The translations under genes were made by a program, and so were the position numbers. The notes below the pieces were generated by a model. That model was given only the letters and a program-made list of their open reading frames with translations. It had not been told where the DNA came from and made no database searches. Shown one piece after another: positions 41,339 to 50,114 of a stretch of DNA of 64,000 bases; within the stretch, counting starts at the first letter, position 1; every line of letters starts with the position of its first letter. The stretch is taken from positions 4,588,001 to 4,652,000 of the forward strand of contig NZ_AP031573.1 in NCBI RefSeq assembly GCF_041154745.1, written 5' to 3'. The DNA is from Flavobacterium sp. CFS9 (GTDB taxonomy: Bacteria; Bacteroidota; Bacteroidia; Flavobacteriales; Flavobacteriaceae).

Positions 41339-42190
41339 TTAGCTAGACAAATCTGCCACAATTGAGATTCCGGTTGTTTTTCGGAATGTTTGCGGAGAAA
41401 CATTTGTCATTTTTTTAAAGACCCTGCTAAAATAATATTCGTCCTGAAATTTCAAAGCAAAAGCAATTTCTTTAATACTCATTCTCGTCAGGTGCAGGTG
41501 TTTTTTGGCTTCAAGAATTTGTCTTTCCTGAATCATTTGCGTTGGAGTTTTATGGAAGCGTTTTCTACATTGTTTGGTAAAACTGTTTGGAGTCATCGCT
41601 AATAAGGAAGCATAATCACTTGGTTTATGAAGGGTTAGAAAATGTTCCTCCAACAGCAGTCTAAACTCATCCATTTTTTCATCTTTTTGAAGTTCCTGCT
41701 TCTCCACACTGTTCATTTTGATACTGCTCGATTTGGCCAAGAAAAGCTGAATATAGGCTCTTAACACAATTTCAGAAGGAGTTTCCTGCTTCAGTTCATC
41801 CGTAATCTGCTCCATTAATTGTGCATACAGCTGATGCTGTTCGACAGTCAGGGATATAGAAGGTTCCAAATAAATATTATTGAAAAGTAAGCCATTACAA
41901 GCAACTTCATTTCTATGATACTCAATACAATAAAAATCCCCATGAAATTGTAAAACACTATATACAAGTGGTTTAATTTCTTTAATATGAATAGATTGTT
42001 GAGGTGTAGAAAATAAAAGAACCGGGGCTTTGAAATGAAAAGAAGCAAAATCGGCATGAAAGATTCCCTCACCTTCACTGACAAATAAAACAGTATACTC
42101 ACTAAACTGAACAGGTTTATTCAAAACAAAATTTTCTGACTGATCTGTTCCCAATAAAAATGTGCCCTGTTCTGAGAATACTTTATTCAT
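41339..42190 (-). CDS. AraC-family transcriptional regulator
   Basis: A 283-residue regulator. The N-terminal half is a cupin-like sensor domain (FSEYTVLFVSEGEGIFHADF). The C-terminal 100 residues form the double helix-turn-helix (PSDYASLLAMTPNSFTKQCRKRF and IKEIAFALKFQDEYYFSRVFKKMTNVSPQTFR). It should sense a small effector and act on the DUF417 gene just downstream, 86 bp away. No cysteine pair like that of RclR is obvious, so chlorine sensing is not supported by sequence alone. Confidence 0.9.
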   Translation of the reverse strand: MNKVFSEQGTFLLGTDQSENFVLNKPVQFSEYTVLFVSEGEGIFHADFASFHFKAPVLLFSTPQQSIHIKEIKPLVYSVLQFHGDFYCIEYHRNEVACNGLLFNNIYLEPSISLTVEQHQLYAQLMEQITDELKQETPSEIVLRAYIQLFLAKSSSIKMNSVEKQELQKDEKMDEFRLLLEEHFLTLHKPSDYASLLAMTPNSFTKQCRKRFHKTPTQMIQERQILEAKKHLHLTRMSIKEIAFALKFQDEYYFSRVFKKMTNVSPQTFRKTTGISIVADLSS

Positions 42191-42368
42191 TTCAATAATT
42201 TTAATGCTTCTTTGTCCTTTTACAAAATTAAGAATGAATTCCGTTATAACGATTCCAAGTCGCTACAAAACCATTTAAAAAATGAAATAGGTCTTTCCTG
42301 AATGTTATCCTATCCTCAATTTTTAATATTTTCTTAAAATTTTAAGAATTCATTATTTTACAAATGCC

Positions 42369-42376
42369 TATATTTG
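42369..42376 (+). promoter_or_regulatory. -7 box for the small secreted-protein gene
   Basis: TATATTTG matches TAnnTTTG and places the transcription start near 42383. That is 53 nt before the ATG at 42436 and downstream of the alternative ATG at 42364, so it decides the start codon in favour of 42436. The -33 box is poor (TTTA). Confidence 0.45.
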
Positions 42377-42435
42377 GCCCACATCAAATAGAAGTTGTCT
42401 TTGCAGACAACAAGCTACAATTCCTCATTGCATAC

Positions 42436-42798
42436 ATGAAACCATTAAAGTTCATAGGTATTATTTTGCTGTTCCTGTTCTCTTTTTTAAGTAGAGGAGA
42501 ATTTGGCAAACGCCCTGCTGAACTTACTATCTGTCAGCTTCAGGAAAACTTTACCGCTTCAGAAGTACCACAATTTTCATCTTCCGCTTTGGTCAGTCCC
42601 AAAGATCTTGACATTCATTTCATTGTCAAAAAGAAGATTAAACATCGTGCTACAACTTCAGACAGCAGTACTTTAAAAACACCGTACTATACCAAGTTAG
42701 TACCATTCAGAATTTTTAATGATCGCTTAATTTATGGTATGGCTACTGTCTACCAGATTCAGCGTCATACCCATTTGCACCTGTACCAGTTATTCTAG
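42436..42798 (+). CDS. Small secreted hypothetical protein upstream of the RND operon
   Basis: A 120-residue product with signal-like N terminus (MKPLKFIGIILLFLFSFLSRG). The rest has no recognised domain; the end is basic and His-rich (VYQIQRHTHLHLYQLF). It lies 225 bp before the efflux adaptor gene on the same strand and may be co-transcribed. The C-terminal His cluster could bind metal, which is speculation. Confidence 0.6.
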   Translation: MKPLKFIGIILLFLFSFLSRGEFGKRPAELTICQLQENFTASEVPQFSSSALVSPKDLDIHFIVKKKIKHRATTSDSSTLKTPYYTKLVPFRIFNDRLIYGMATVYQIQRHTHLHLYQLF

Positions 42799-43023
42799 GT
42801 CATCATTCATTTCATTTTTATATTCCTCTTATGCAATGCGCTTTCTGTGTTTCTATTGCAAAGGATAACTTGTGATGTAAAAATATTTTCTGCAAGCGTT
42901 ACTGTCTTCTAAAAGCAGTAGTCGTTACAATTCCGCTTATTTAACATTTAAATTATTCATGCCTCCCTACAAATCAGTGTTGGGGAGCACCTTCATTTAT
43001 ATACCTCTATTTAAAAATTCATT

Positions 43024-44124
43024 ATGAACACTACAAAAAATCAATTCTTGTTAATTGTTTTATCTGTTTTATTTCTGAGCTCTTGCGGAGATAAAACCAA
43101 AAAAGAGACTTCAAAAATCAAAACACTGCCTGTCTATAAAGTCACCTTGCAGGACACCATCGTTTCTAACCGGTTTGTGGCCGATGTGCACGCCAAAAAC
43201 AATGTAGAAATACATGTCCGTATCCCCGGATTACTGGACAAGGTTTATGTGAGCGAAGGACAAAAGGTACAAAAAGGACAACTGCTGTTTAAAATCAGTG
43301 ATGTTGAACTGCAAATACAATTGCTAAAAGCTCAGGCCGTATACAAAAGTACGATGGCAGATCTCAGAATTGCCACAGTCGAACTTGAGCAGGCACAAAC
43401 CCTGTTTAACAAGAAAGTAATTGCCGACAAAGAACTGGAACTTTCTAAAGCCAAATATGAAGCTGCTTCTGCCAAAGTTGCCCATGCAGTTGCCGAACGA
43501 AAAGCAATCAATCAGCAGATTAGTTTCACCACCATCAGAGCTCCTTTTGACGGAACAATCGATCGTATTCCGTTCAAAGAAGGCAGTCTTGTAGAGAATG
43601 GTTCTCTGCTGACAACGGTTTCTCAACTGGATGATATCTACGCCTACTTTTCGATTCCCGAAAACATCTATTTCCAAATGATGACCGACAAAAGCCTCAA
43701 CAAACCCGGAGGCGATATTAAACTGGAATTACCAAACGGAGTTGTTTACAACCAAAAAGGCGAATTAAGAACTGCCGATGGTGAAATTGACCGACAAACG
43801 GGTTCTATTCAGTACAAAGCCAAATTTCACAATCCACAAGGTTTTATCAAACACGGAACATCAGGAAAACTTATTATATCAGAACCTAAAAAGAATGTGA
43901 TCCTAATTCCTCAAAAAGCTGTTTTTTCGATTCAGGACAAACAGTTTGTATTTCTCGTCAACAAAGAAGGAATTGTAAAAATGACCAACATTAGTATTGG
44001 AAGTACACTTGACGATGTGTTTATACTGAACAAAGGATTAAAAAGCGATGACCTGATTGTACAGGAAGGAACTCAATCATTACGGGACGGTGACAAAATT
44101 AACATCCAAAACGCAAGCTTATAA
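43024..44124 (+). CDS. RND efflux periplasmic adaptor (membrane fusion protein)
   Basis: A 366-residue lipoprotein adaptor. Signal with lipobox LSSC near residue 21, then a biotinyl-lipoyl half (VRIPGLLDKVYVSEGQKVQKGQLLFKI), a coiled-coil hairpin (QAVYKSTMADLRIATVELEQAQTLF), the second lipoyl half (FTTIRAPFDGTIDRI), and a beta-barrel and membrane-proximal domain (TSGKLIISEP, VIQEGTQSLRDGDKI-like end). It bridges the pump and the outer-membrane channel. First of three genes in the operon; the pump gene starts 32 bp later. Confidence 0.95.
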   Translation: MNTTKNQFLLIVLSVLFLSSCGDKTKKETSKIKTLPVYKVTLQDTIVSNRFVADVHAKNNVEIHVRIPGLLDKVYVSEGQKVQKGQLLFKISDVELQIQLLKAQAVYKSTMADLRIATVELEQAQTLFNKKVIADKELELSKAKYEAASAKVAHAVAERKAINQQISFTTIRAPFDGTIDRIPFKEGSLVENGSLLTTVSQLDDIYAYFSIPENIYFQMMTDKSLNKPGGDIKLELPNGVVYNQKGELRTADGEIDRQTGSIQYKAKFHNPQGFIKHGTSGKLIISEPKKNVILIPQKAVFSIQDKQFVFLVNKEGIVKMTNISIGSTLDDVFILNKGLKSDDLIVQEGTQSLRDGDKINIQNASL

Positions 44125-44156
44125 TTCCTTATTAATTAGTATCAAAAAAACATAAA

Positions 44157-47100
44157 ATGATAGAGTTATTTATCAAACGAAAAATACTATCGTTAATCAT
44201 TTCGGTGATGATAGTACTCCTCGGTATACTGGCCTTATTTCAGTTACCTATTACACAATTCCCTGATATCGTTCCGCCATCGGTAACAGTAACAGCTAAA
44301 TATACAGGTGCCAACGCTGAAGTTTCGGCCAATGCAGTCGCATTGCCTCTGGAACGTGCGATTAACGGTGTTCCCGGTATGACCTATATGTCGACAGTTA
44401 CTTCAAACGACGGTCTGACTCTTATACAAGTCTTTTTTGAAGTAGGAACCGATCCCGATCTGGCAGCCGTAAACGTTCAGAACCGTGTGACGACTATACT
44501 CGATGAGCTGCCCGAAGAGGTAATTCGTGCCGGAGTAACCACTGAGAAAGAGGTAAACAGTATGCTGATGTATCTGAACATTACGAGTACAGATAAAACT
44601 CAGGACGAGCAATTCATCTTCAACTTCACGGATATTAATATTCTTCAGGAATTGAAACGTATTGACGGTGTCGGGAGAGCTGAAATTATGGGACAAAAGG
44701 AATACTCGATGCGGGTATGGCTTGATCCACAAAAAATGCTCTCTTATGCGATATCGGCAAATGAGGTTATTGCTTCTCTTCAAAAACAAAACATCTCTGC
44801 TGCACCTGGTAAAGTAGGTGAAGGTTCAGGACAATTGGACAATCAGCTTCAATATGTGATCAAATACGGCGGAAAATTCTATGAACCTAAACAGTATGAA
44901 GAAATTCCGATTCGTGCCAATCCAGACGGAACCATTCTAAAATTAAAAGACCTCTCGAAGATCGAATTTGGATCAATGAGTTACGGAATGGTTTCTAAAA
45001 CCGATGGTAAACCTTCCGCATCTATCATGCTAAAACAGCGTCCGGGTTCGAATGCTTCTGAAGTAATTGCCAGTGTGAAAGAAAAGATGGCCGAACTTCA
45101 AAAGACTTCCTTCCCTCCTGGTATGGATTATAATATTGCTTACGATGTATCGCGCTTTTTGGACGCTTCGATTGATGAGGTTTTAAAGACACTTGTCGAA
45201 GCCTTTATTTTGGTAGCCTTTGTGGTTTTTATCTTCCTACAAGACTGGCGCTCTACTTTAATACCAGTACTGGCCGTACCTGTAGCCCTTATTGGTTCGT
45301 TTGCTTTCATGTCGATGATGGGCTTTTCGATCAATCTGTTAACCCTATTCGCTTTGGTATTATCAATCGGAATTGTGGTTGACAACGCCATTGTAGTAGT
45401 CGAAGCCGTCCACGTCAAGATTTCCGAAGAACATATGGCACCGCTGCCGGCAACGATAAGTGCCATGAAAGAAATTACCGGAGCAGTTATTGCGATCACG
45501 ATTGTAATGAGTGCCGTGTTTATTCCTGTTGCCTTTTTGAGCGGTCCTGTTGGAGTTTTCTACAGACAGTTCTCTTTAACTATGGCGATTAGTATTGTGA
45601 TTTCGGGAATCAATGCACTTACTTTAACTCCTGCTCTCTGTGCTATTTTACTTAAACCGCATAATCCGGATGAGAAGAAGGCTTCTTTACTGAATCGTTT
45701 CTTCGACAGTTTTAATAAATGGTTTGATAATGTAACTGCAGGTTATATCCGAATACTGGCCAAATTTGCAGATCGTACCACAGTTACTGCTGGTTTATTG
45801 GTTTTATTCTGTCTGCTTACCTGGGGAACCAGCAAATTTGTTCCGGGTGGATTTATTCCTTCTGAAGATCAAGGAATGGTTTATGTAAGTGTCACTACAC
45901 CTCAGGGAGCCACTGTAGAACGTACTGAAAAAGTATTGGATGAGGTTACCCGTCTGGCCAAAGAAATTAAGGGTGTCGACAACGTCACCACTCTTGCCGG
46001 ATACAGTATCGTGACCGAAATTGCAGGAGCTTCTTACGGAATGGGAATGATCAACTTGAAAGACTGGAACGATCGTGATATCTCGGTAAACGAATTCATC
46101 ACCAAACTGGGAGAGAAAACAAAGAACATCTCTGATGCTCAGATTGAGATTTTTGCCCCGCCAACTGTACCTGGTTTTGGAAATACAAGCGGTTTTGAAC
46201 TTCGCTTACTGGATAAATCCGGCGGAACGATTACGAATACTGATGCTGTCACCAAAAACTTTATTAAAGAACTAAATGCTTCGCCTGAAATACAAAACTC
46301 TTTTACCAGTTTTGATGCTACTTTCCCGCAGTATTTAATTCATATTGATTACGATCAGGCTGCCAAAAAAGGAATTTCGGTAGACAATGCCATGTCAACG
46401 TTGCAAACAATGCTGGGTTCTTTTTATGCGACCAATTTTATTCGTTTCTCCCAAATGTATAAAGTAATGGTTCAGGCCAGTCCGCAATTCAGAAAGAATC
46501 CGGAAAGTATTCTGGATATGTATCTTAAGAACGAGGCGGGCGAAATGGTTCCGTTCTCTACCTTCATCAAATTGGAACGTGTGTACGGTCCTGAAGTTCT
46601 GACCCGATACAACATGTACATGTCGGCCATGATCAATGGAGAACCAGCTGACGGCTACAGTTCCGGTGAAGCAATTGCCGCTGTAGAGAAAATCGCTGCC
46701 GAAAAACTTCCGGGCAGGTTTGAAGTGGAATGGTCCGGTATGACACGTGAGGAAATCCTTTCGGGAAATCAAACAATTTACATTTTTGCGTTGTGTATAC
46801 TGTTTGTTTATTTGCTTCTTGCTGCCCAATACGAAAGTTTACTGCTTCCGTTTCCGGTACTCTTAAGTTTACCTGTTGGGGTGTTCGGATCGTATCTCGC
46901 TTTGTTAATGGTTGGACTCGACAATAACATTTATGCTCAGGTCGCACTCGTCATGCTGATCGGACTGCTCGCCAAAAATGCCATTCTGATTGTAGAATTT
47001 GCGATGGCGCAGAACAAAATCGGACGAGATATTACGGAGGCTGCTATCGAAGGAGCCCGACTGCGTTTCCGACCTATTTTAATGACTTCTTTTGCTTTTA

Positions 47101-47270
47101 TTTCAGGACTGATTCCTTTATGTATTGCCTCGGGTGCAGGAGCTGTTGGTAACCGTTCGATTGGTACAGCTGCAGCTGGAGGAATGTTCATCGGAACGGT
47201 GTTTGGACTTGTTATCATACCGGGTCTTTACATACTGTTTGCAAAACTTGAAAAAGCAATGAAAAAATAA
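44157..47270 (+). CDS. RND efflux pump, HAE1/AcrB type
   Basis: A 1037-residue inner-membrane pump with the AcrB topology: one helix, a large periplasmic loop, five helices, and again after the second loop. Motifs include PITQFPDIVPPSVTVTAKYTGANAE and, in the fourth helix, IGIVVDNAIVVVEAV. There the proton-relay Asp pair of AcrB (Asp407-Asp408) reads Asp-Asn. The lysine in AKNAILIVEFA (AcrB Lys940 equivalent) is kept. It extrudes hydrophobic drugs or detergents using the proton gradient. Followed after 6 bp by the channel gene. Confidence 0.95.
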   Translation: MIELFIKRKILSLIISVMIVLLGILALFQLPITQFPDIVPPSVTVTAKYTGANAEVSANAVALPLERAINGVPGMTYMSTVTSNDGLTLIQVFFEVGTDPDLAAVNVQNRVTTILDELPEEVIRAGVTTEKEVNSMLMYLNITSTDKTQDEQFIFNFTDINILQELKRIDGVGRAEIMGQKEYSMRVWLDPQKMLSYAISANEVIASLQKQNISAAPGKVGEGSGQLDNQLQYVIKYGGKFYEPKQYEEIPIRANPDGTILKLKDLSKIEFGSMSYGMVSKTDGKPSASIMLKQRPGSNASEVIASVKEKMAELQKTSFPPGMDYNIAYDVSRFLDASIDEVLKTLVEAFILVAFVVFIFLQDWRSTLIPVLAVPVALIGSFAFMSMMGFSINLLTLFALVLSIGIVVDNAIVVVEAVHVKISEEHMAPLPATISAMKEITGAVIAITIVMSAVFIPVAFLSGPVGVFYRQFSLTMAISIVISGINALTLTPALCAILLKPHNPDEKKASLLNRFFDSFNKWFDNVTAGYIRILAKFADRTTVTAGLLVLFCLLTWGTSKFVPGGFIPSEDQGMVYVSVTTPQGATVERTEKVLDEVTRLAKEIKGVDNVTTLAGYSIVTEIAGASYGMGMINLKDWNDRDISVNEFITKLGEKTKNISDAQIEIFAPPTVPGFGNTSGFELRLLDKSGGTITNTDAVTKNFIKELNASPEIQNSFTSFDATFPQYLIHIDYDQAAKKGISVDNAMSTLQTMLGSFYATNFIRFSQMYKVMVQASPQFRKNPESILDMYLKNEAGEMVPFSTFIKLERVYGPEVLTRYNMYMSAMINGEPADGYSSGEAIAAVEKIAAEKLPGRFEVEWSGMTREEILSGNQTIYIFALCILFVYLLLAAQYESLLLPFPVLLSLPVGVFGSYLALLMVGLDNNIYAQVALVMLIGLLAKNAILIVEFAMAQNKIGRDITEAAIEGARLRFRPILMTSFAFISGLIPLCIASGAGAVGNRSIGTAAAGGMFIGTVFGLVIIPGLYILFAKLEKAMKK

Positions 47271-47276
47271 TACAAA

Positions 47277-48773
47277 ATGAAAAAATCACTAAATCAATAT
47301 AAAGCAGTTACTTATCAAAACAATCAGTTTAAGTCTTTTTCACTCTTACTGGTAACCGGAATGCTGTTATTGACAGCTTGTTCTGCTCCGAAAGTTAACG
47401 ATAATCTGGCGGCTAAAGCACTGCCCAAAAACTTCGATATTACTTCAAAAAAAGCTGCTGACAGCGGAACAACTTTTGTTCCGCTGCAAACAGCCACTTA
47501 TTTTAAGGATGAAAAATTAGAACAATTATTAAACAAAGCGACGACTCAAAATCCGGATTATTTAATCATGGAACAGCGTATCTTAATAGCCAACTCGCAT
47601 TTGAAAGCAGCTAAGCTGGCTTTATTGCCTTCACTGGATTTTCAGGCCGATGCTTCGGGAACCCGTTACGGAAAATACACCATGGAAGGCGTTGGAAACT
47701 TTGATACCAATTTTTCTCAAAACATAACCGACAAACAACGAATTGCAACAGGTATGACTCCGAACTTTTTTCTGGGAGGAAAAGTATCCTGGGAAGCTGA
47801 TATATGGGGAAAACTAAGCAATAGAAAGAAAGCGGCACGTGACCGCTATTTTGCCTCTCAACAAGGAATGCGGTTGCTAAAAACTAAGCTCTTAGGCGAC
47901 ATTGCTGAACTGTACTACGAACTGGTAGCCTTAGACAAACAAGCTCTAATTTACAAACGAAACCTTGATACTCAAAAACATGCCCTAGATATTGTCTCGG
48001 CACAGCGATCTGTTGGAAAGGCCACAGAACTTGCCGTACAGCAATTCAATGCCCAAAACAACAATATACTGGCAGAGGCAGAACAATTAAATCTTAAAAT
48101 CGATCAGGCAGAAAAGGCATTACTTACGCTACTTGGAGAGTACGGCGGGAAAATCGAAAGAAACACTGATTTTTCATCAGGTTATCTTAAAGTCTTAAAC
48201 CAAAAAATAAGTGTAGACTCTATCATACACAAAAGACCCGATGTGTCGGAAGCTTACTTTGAATTGAGGGCTACAAATGCAGATGCCAAAGCGGCTCGTG
48301 CAGCTTTCTTTCCAACTGTAAACCTAGGTGGATACGTGGGAATGAACTCTTTTTCATTAGCAACTTTTTTTGACAGCGGTTCGTTTGCCTGGCAGTTATT
48401 AGGCGGAATCACCGCTCCGATATTCAATAAAGGCCAAATCAAACAGGAGTTTTTTACTGCCAATCGTAGACAGGAAATTTCTTTTCTTCAATATCAAAAC
48501 ACAATTACAACTGCTTATAATGAACTAAGTGCCTTATTGCACCGAACTGAAGCTTTTGAAAATGTGCTGAAATATAAATCTAAAGAAATTGAGCATCTTG
48601 AAATTGCCGTGAATGTTTCCAATGATTTGTATCTGAGTGGTTACGCCAATTACCTTGAAATTATCAATGCGCAAAAAAACAAATTACAGGCTGAGCTTGA
48701 TTTTGTAGATATTCAATTGAAAAATGCAAATGCACAGATCTTACTGTATAAGGCTTTAGGAGGGGGAATGTAA
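47277..48773 (+). CDS. RND outer-membrane channel (TolC/NodT type lipoprotein)
   Basis: A 498-residue outer-membrane factor. Lipoprotein signal with lipobox LLTAC near residue 35. Two repeats of the OEP domain contain the long helical barrel (LLNKATTQNPDYLIMEQRI, LGDIAELYYELVALDKQALIY; KARAAFFPTVNLGGYVG-like repeat). Completes the tripartite pump with the two genes upstream. The last codons (ILLYKALGGGM) lie inside a diverged 353-bp direct repeat, described separately. Confidence 0.95.
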   Translation: MKKSLNQYKAVTYQNNQFKSFSLLLVTGMLLLTACSAPKVNDNLAAKALPKNFDITSKKAADSGTTFVPLQTATYFKDEKLEQLLNKATTQNPDYLIMEQRILIANSHLKAAKLALLPSLDFQADASGTRYGKYTMEGVGNFDTNFSQNITDKQRIATGMTPNFFLGGKVSWEADIWGKLSNRKKAARDRYFASQQGMRLLKTKLLGDIAELYYELVALDKQALIYKRNLDTQKHALDIVSAQRSVGKATELAVQQFNAQNNNILAEAEQLNLKIDQAEKALLTLLGEYGGKIERNTDFSSGYLKVLNQKISVDSIIHKRPDVSEAYFELRATNADAKAARAAFFPTVNLGGYVGMNSFSLATFFDSGSFAWQLLGGITAPIFNKGQIKQEFFTANRRQEISFLQYQNTITTAYNELSALLHRTEAFENVLKYKSKEIEHLEIAVNVSNDLYLSGYANYLEIINAQKNKLQAELDFVDIQLKNANAQILLYKALGGGM

Positions 48774-49090
48774 TTTTTTTTAGTTTCAAAGAGATCAAGA
48801 GCAAATGTTGGGGAGAAAAGGGCTGAAAGCCCAAAAAGCAGCAGTATAGTGCAAAGCACTATGCGTTAAATTATAAGGTATAGAATTACCCTGAAAGGAT
48901 AACAGTAATTTTCACCCTAACAAATCTCAATTAAAAAACGTTCCTACTCTTAGAGAATCGTACGCAAAATATGCAAATACTTTCTTTGTGGTCAGGCTTT
49001 TGCCCTTTCAGGGCGTAACCCATAATTGCCGTCATCATTCATAGTGCTGCGCACCATGCTTTTGCCAAAGCTCTTTCAGAGCAAATGCCA
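48738..49090 (+). repeat. Direct repeat, copy 1, overlapping the 3' end of the efflux channel gene
   Basis: 353 bp that align colinearly with 49148-49500. It starts with the final 12 codons of the channel gene and extends through two REP-like palindromes (GGGCTGAAAGCCC, CATAGTGCTGCGCACCATG) and GCCCTTTCAGGGC. About 90 percent identical by eye. Confidence 0.85.
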
Positions 49091-49147
49091 ATTATAAAGA
49101 TAAGTTTCAGTATAAAATTAGTCCCATTTAATTAGACTACATTGAGT

Positions 49148-49500
49148 ATTCTACTTTATAAAGCTTTAGGAGAGAAATGTATTTTTTTTTTAGTTTCAAA
49201 GAGATCAAGAGTAGATGTTGGGGAGAAAAGGGCTGAAAGCCCCAAAAGCAGCAGTATAGTGCAAAGCACTATGCGTTAAATTATAAGGTATAGAATTACC
49301 CTGAAAGGGTGACAGCAATTTTCACCCCAACAAATCTCGATTAAAAAACGTTCCTACTCTTAGAGAATCGTACGCAAATATGCAAATGCTTTCTTTGTGG
49401 TCAGGCTTTTGCCCTTTCAGGGCGTAACCCATAATTGCCATCATCATTCATAGTGCTGCGCACCATGCTTTTGCCAGAGCTCTTTCAGAACAAACACCAT
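49148..49500 (+). repeat. Direct repeat, copy 2, with a coding remnant of a second channel gene
   Basis: Begins ATTCTACTTTATAAAGC, which reads ILLYKALGE, the same residues as the channel C terminus but with synonymous changes. The stop codon is lost (reads into KC-I-F). The rest matches copy 1 through the same palindromes. Confidence 0.85.
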
Positions 49501-49624
49501 ATCTTCTTGCGTAAGAATACAACATCCTTGCTAATTCACATTTTCACCTTGTAGATCAGTACAGGTTTGAAACCTGAAACTTCAAACCTGAAACTTTGGA
49601 CAACCTCTTCCAAAACAAAGAACC

Positions 49625-49660
49625 CCGCTTCTATACCGAAACGGGGTTCTTGTTTTTTAT
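49625..49660. terminator. Bidirectional intrinsic terminator
   Basis: AACCCCG and CGGGGTT stem with T-rich tails on both sides (TTCTTGTTTTTT on plus; TTCTTTGTTTT on minus). Serves the small gene ending at 49689 and any rightward read-through from the efflux operon. Confidence 0.85.
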
Positions 49661-49688
49661 GCGTTACTTATCGTTTACTACAAATGTA

Positions 49689-49937
49689 CTATTTGTAAAA
49701 CGAAATTGTATCTGTTAGGTTTTCTCGGTGTATAAAAGCTGTAATAAACTCCTGAACTTCGTTAGTGCTTTCAGATCGTGTTTCAAAAGAGTTAATATGA
49801 AATTCATCATCCTGATCCAGAATGTGTATGATTTCTGTATACCCTTTAGAAATTAAACTTCCTTTGAGTTTTATAATGTTCAACTGTTGGCGACCATCTA
49901 ATTCCTTGCGAACTTTTAGTTTTATAGCTTTTTCCAT
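49689..49937 (-). CDS. Small hypothetical protein
   Basis: An 82-residue basic protein, no recognised family, no signal peptide or membrane segment. N terminus MEKAIKLKVRKELDGRQQLNIIKLKG is strand-rich and basic; the middle ILDQDDEFHINSFETRSES is acidic; the end helical (NEVQEFITAFIHREN). A good terminator follows (49625-49660) and codon use is ordinary, so it is likely real. Confidence 0.65.
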   Translation of the reverse strand: MEKAIKLKVRKELDGRQQLNIIKLKGSLISKGYTEIIHILDQDDEFHINSFETRSESTNEVQEFITAFIHRENLTDTISFYK

Positions 49938-50114
49938 AATAGATGTTTTAAAATGACAAACCTTTATCCTCTACTCAAATTTAAATATTATTCTTTTGAC
50001 TCCTTGTTAAAAAAACAAACATAAATCATTTTTTATCAACAAACTATAAACAATTGATTAACAAGTCGTCACAGTCCTAATATTATCGAAGATGGAAAAA
50101 TCGCTCGTTTCAAG

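Noticed and set aside
41339..42190. RclR-type reactive-chlorine regulator
   Set aside because: It pairs with a DUF417 gene as in E. coli rcl, but the redox cysteines and the RclA reductase are not seen, so only a generic AraC call is justified.
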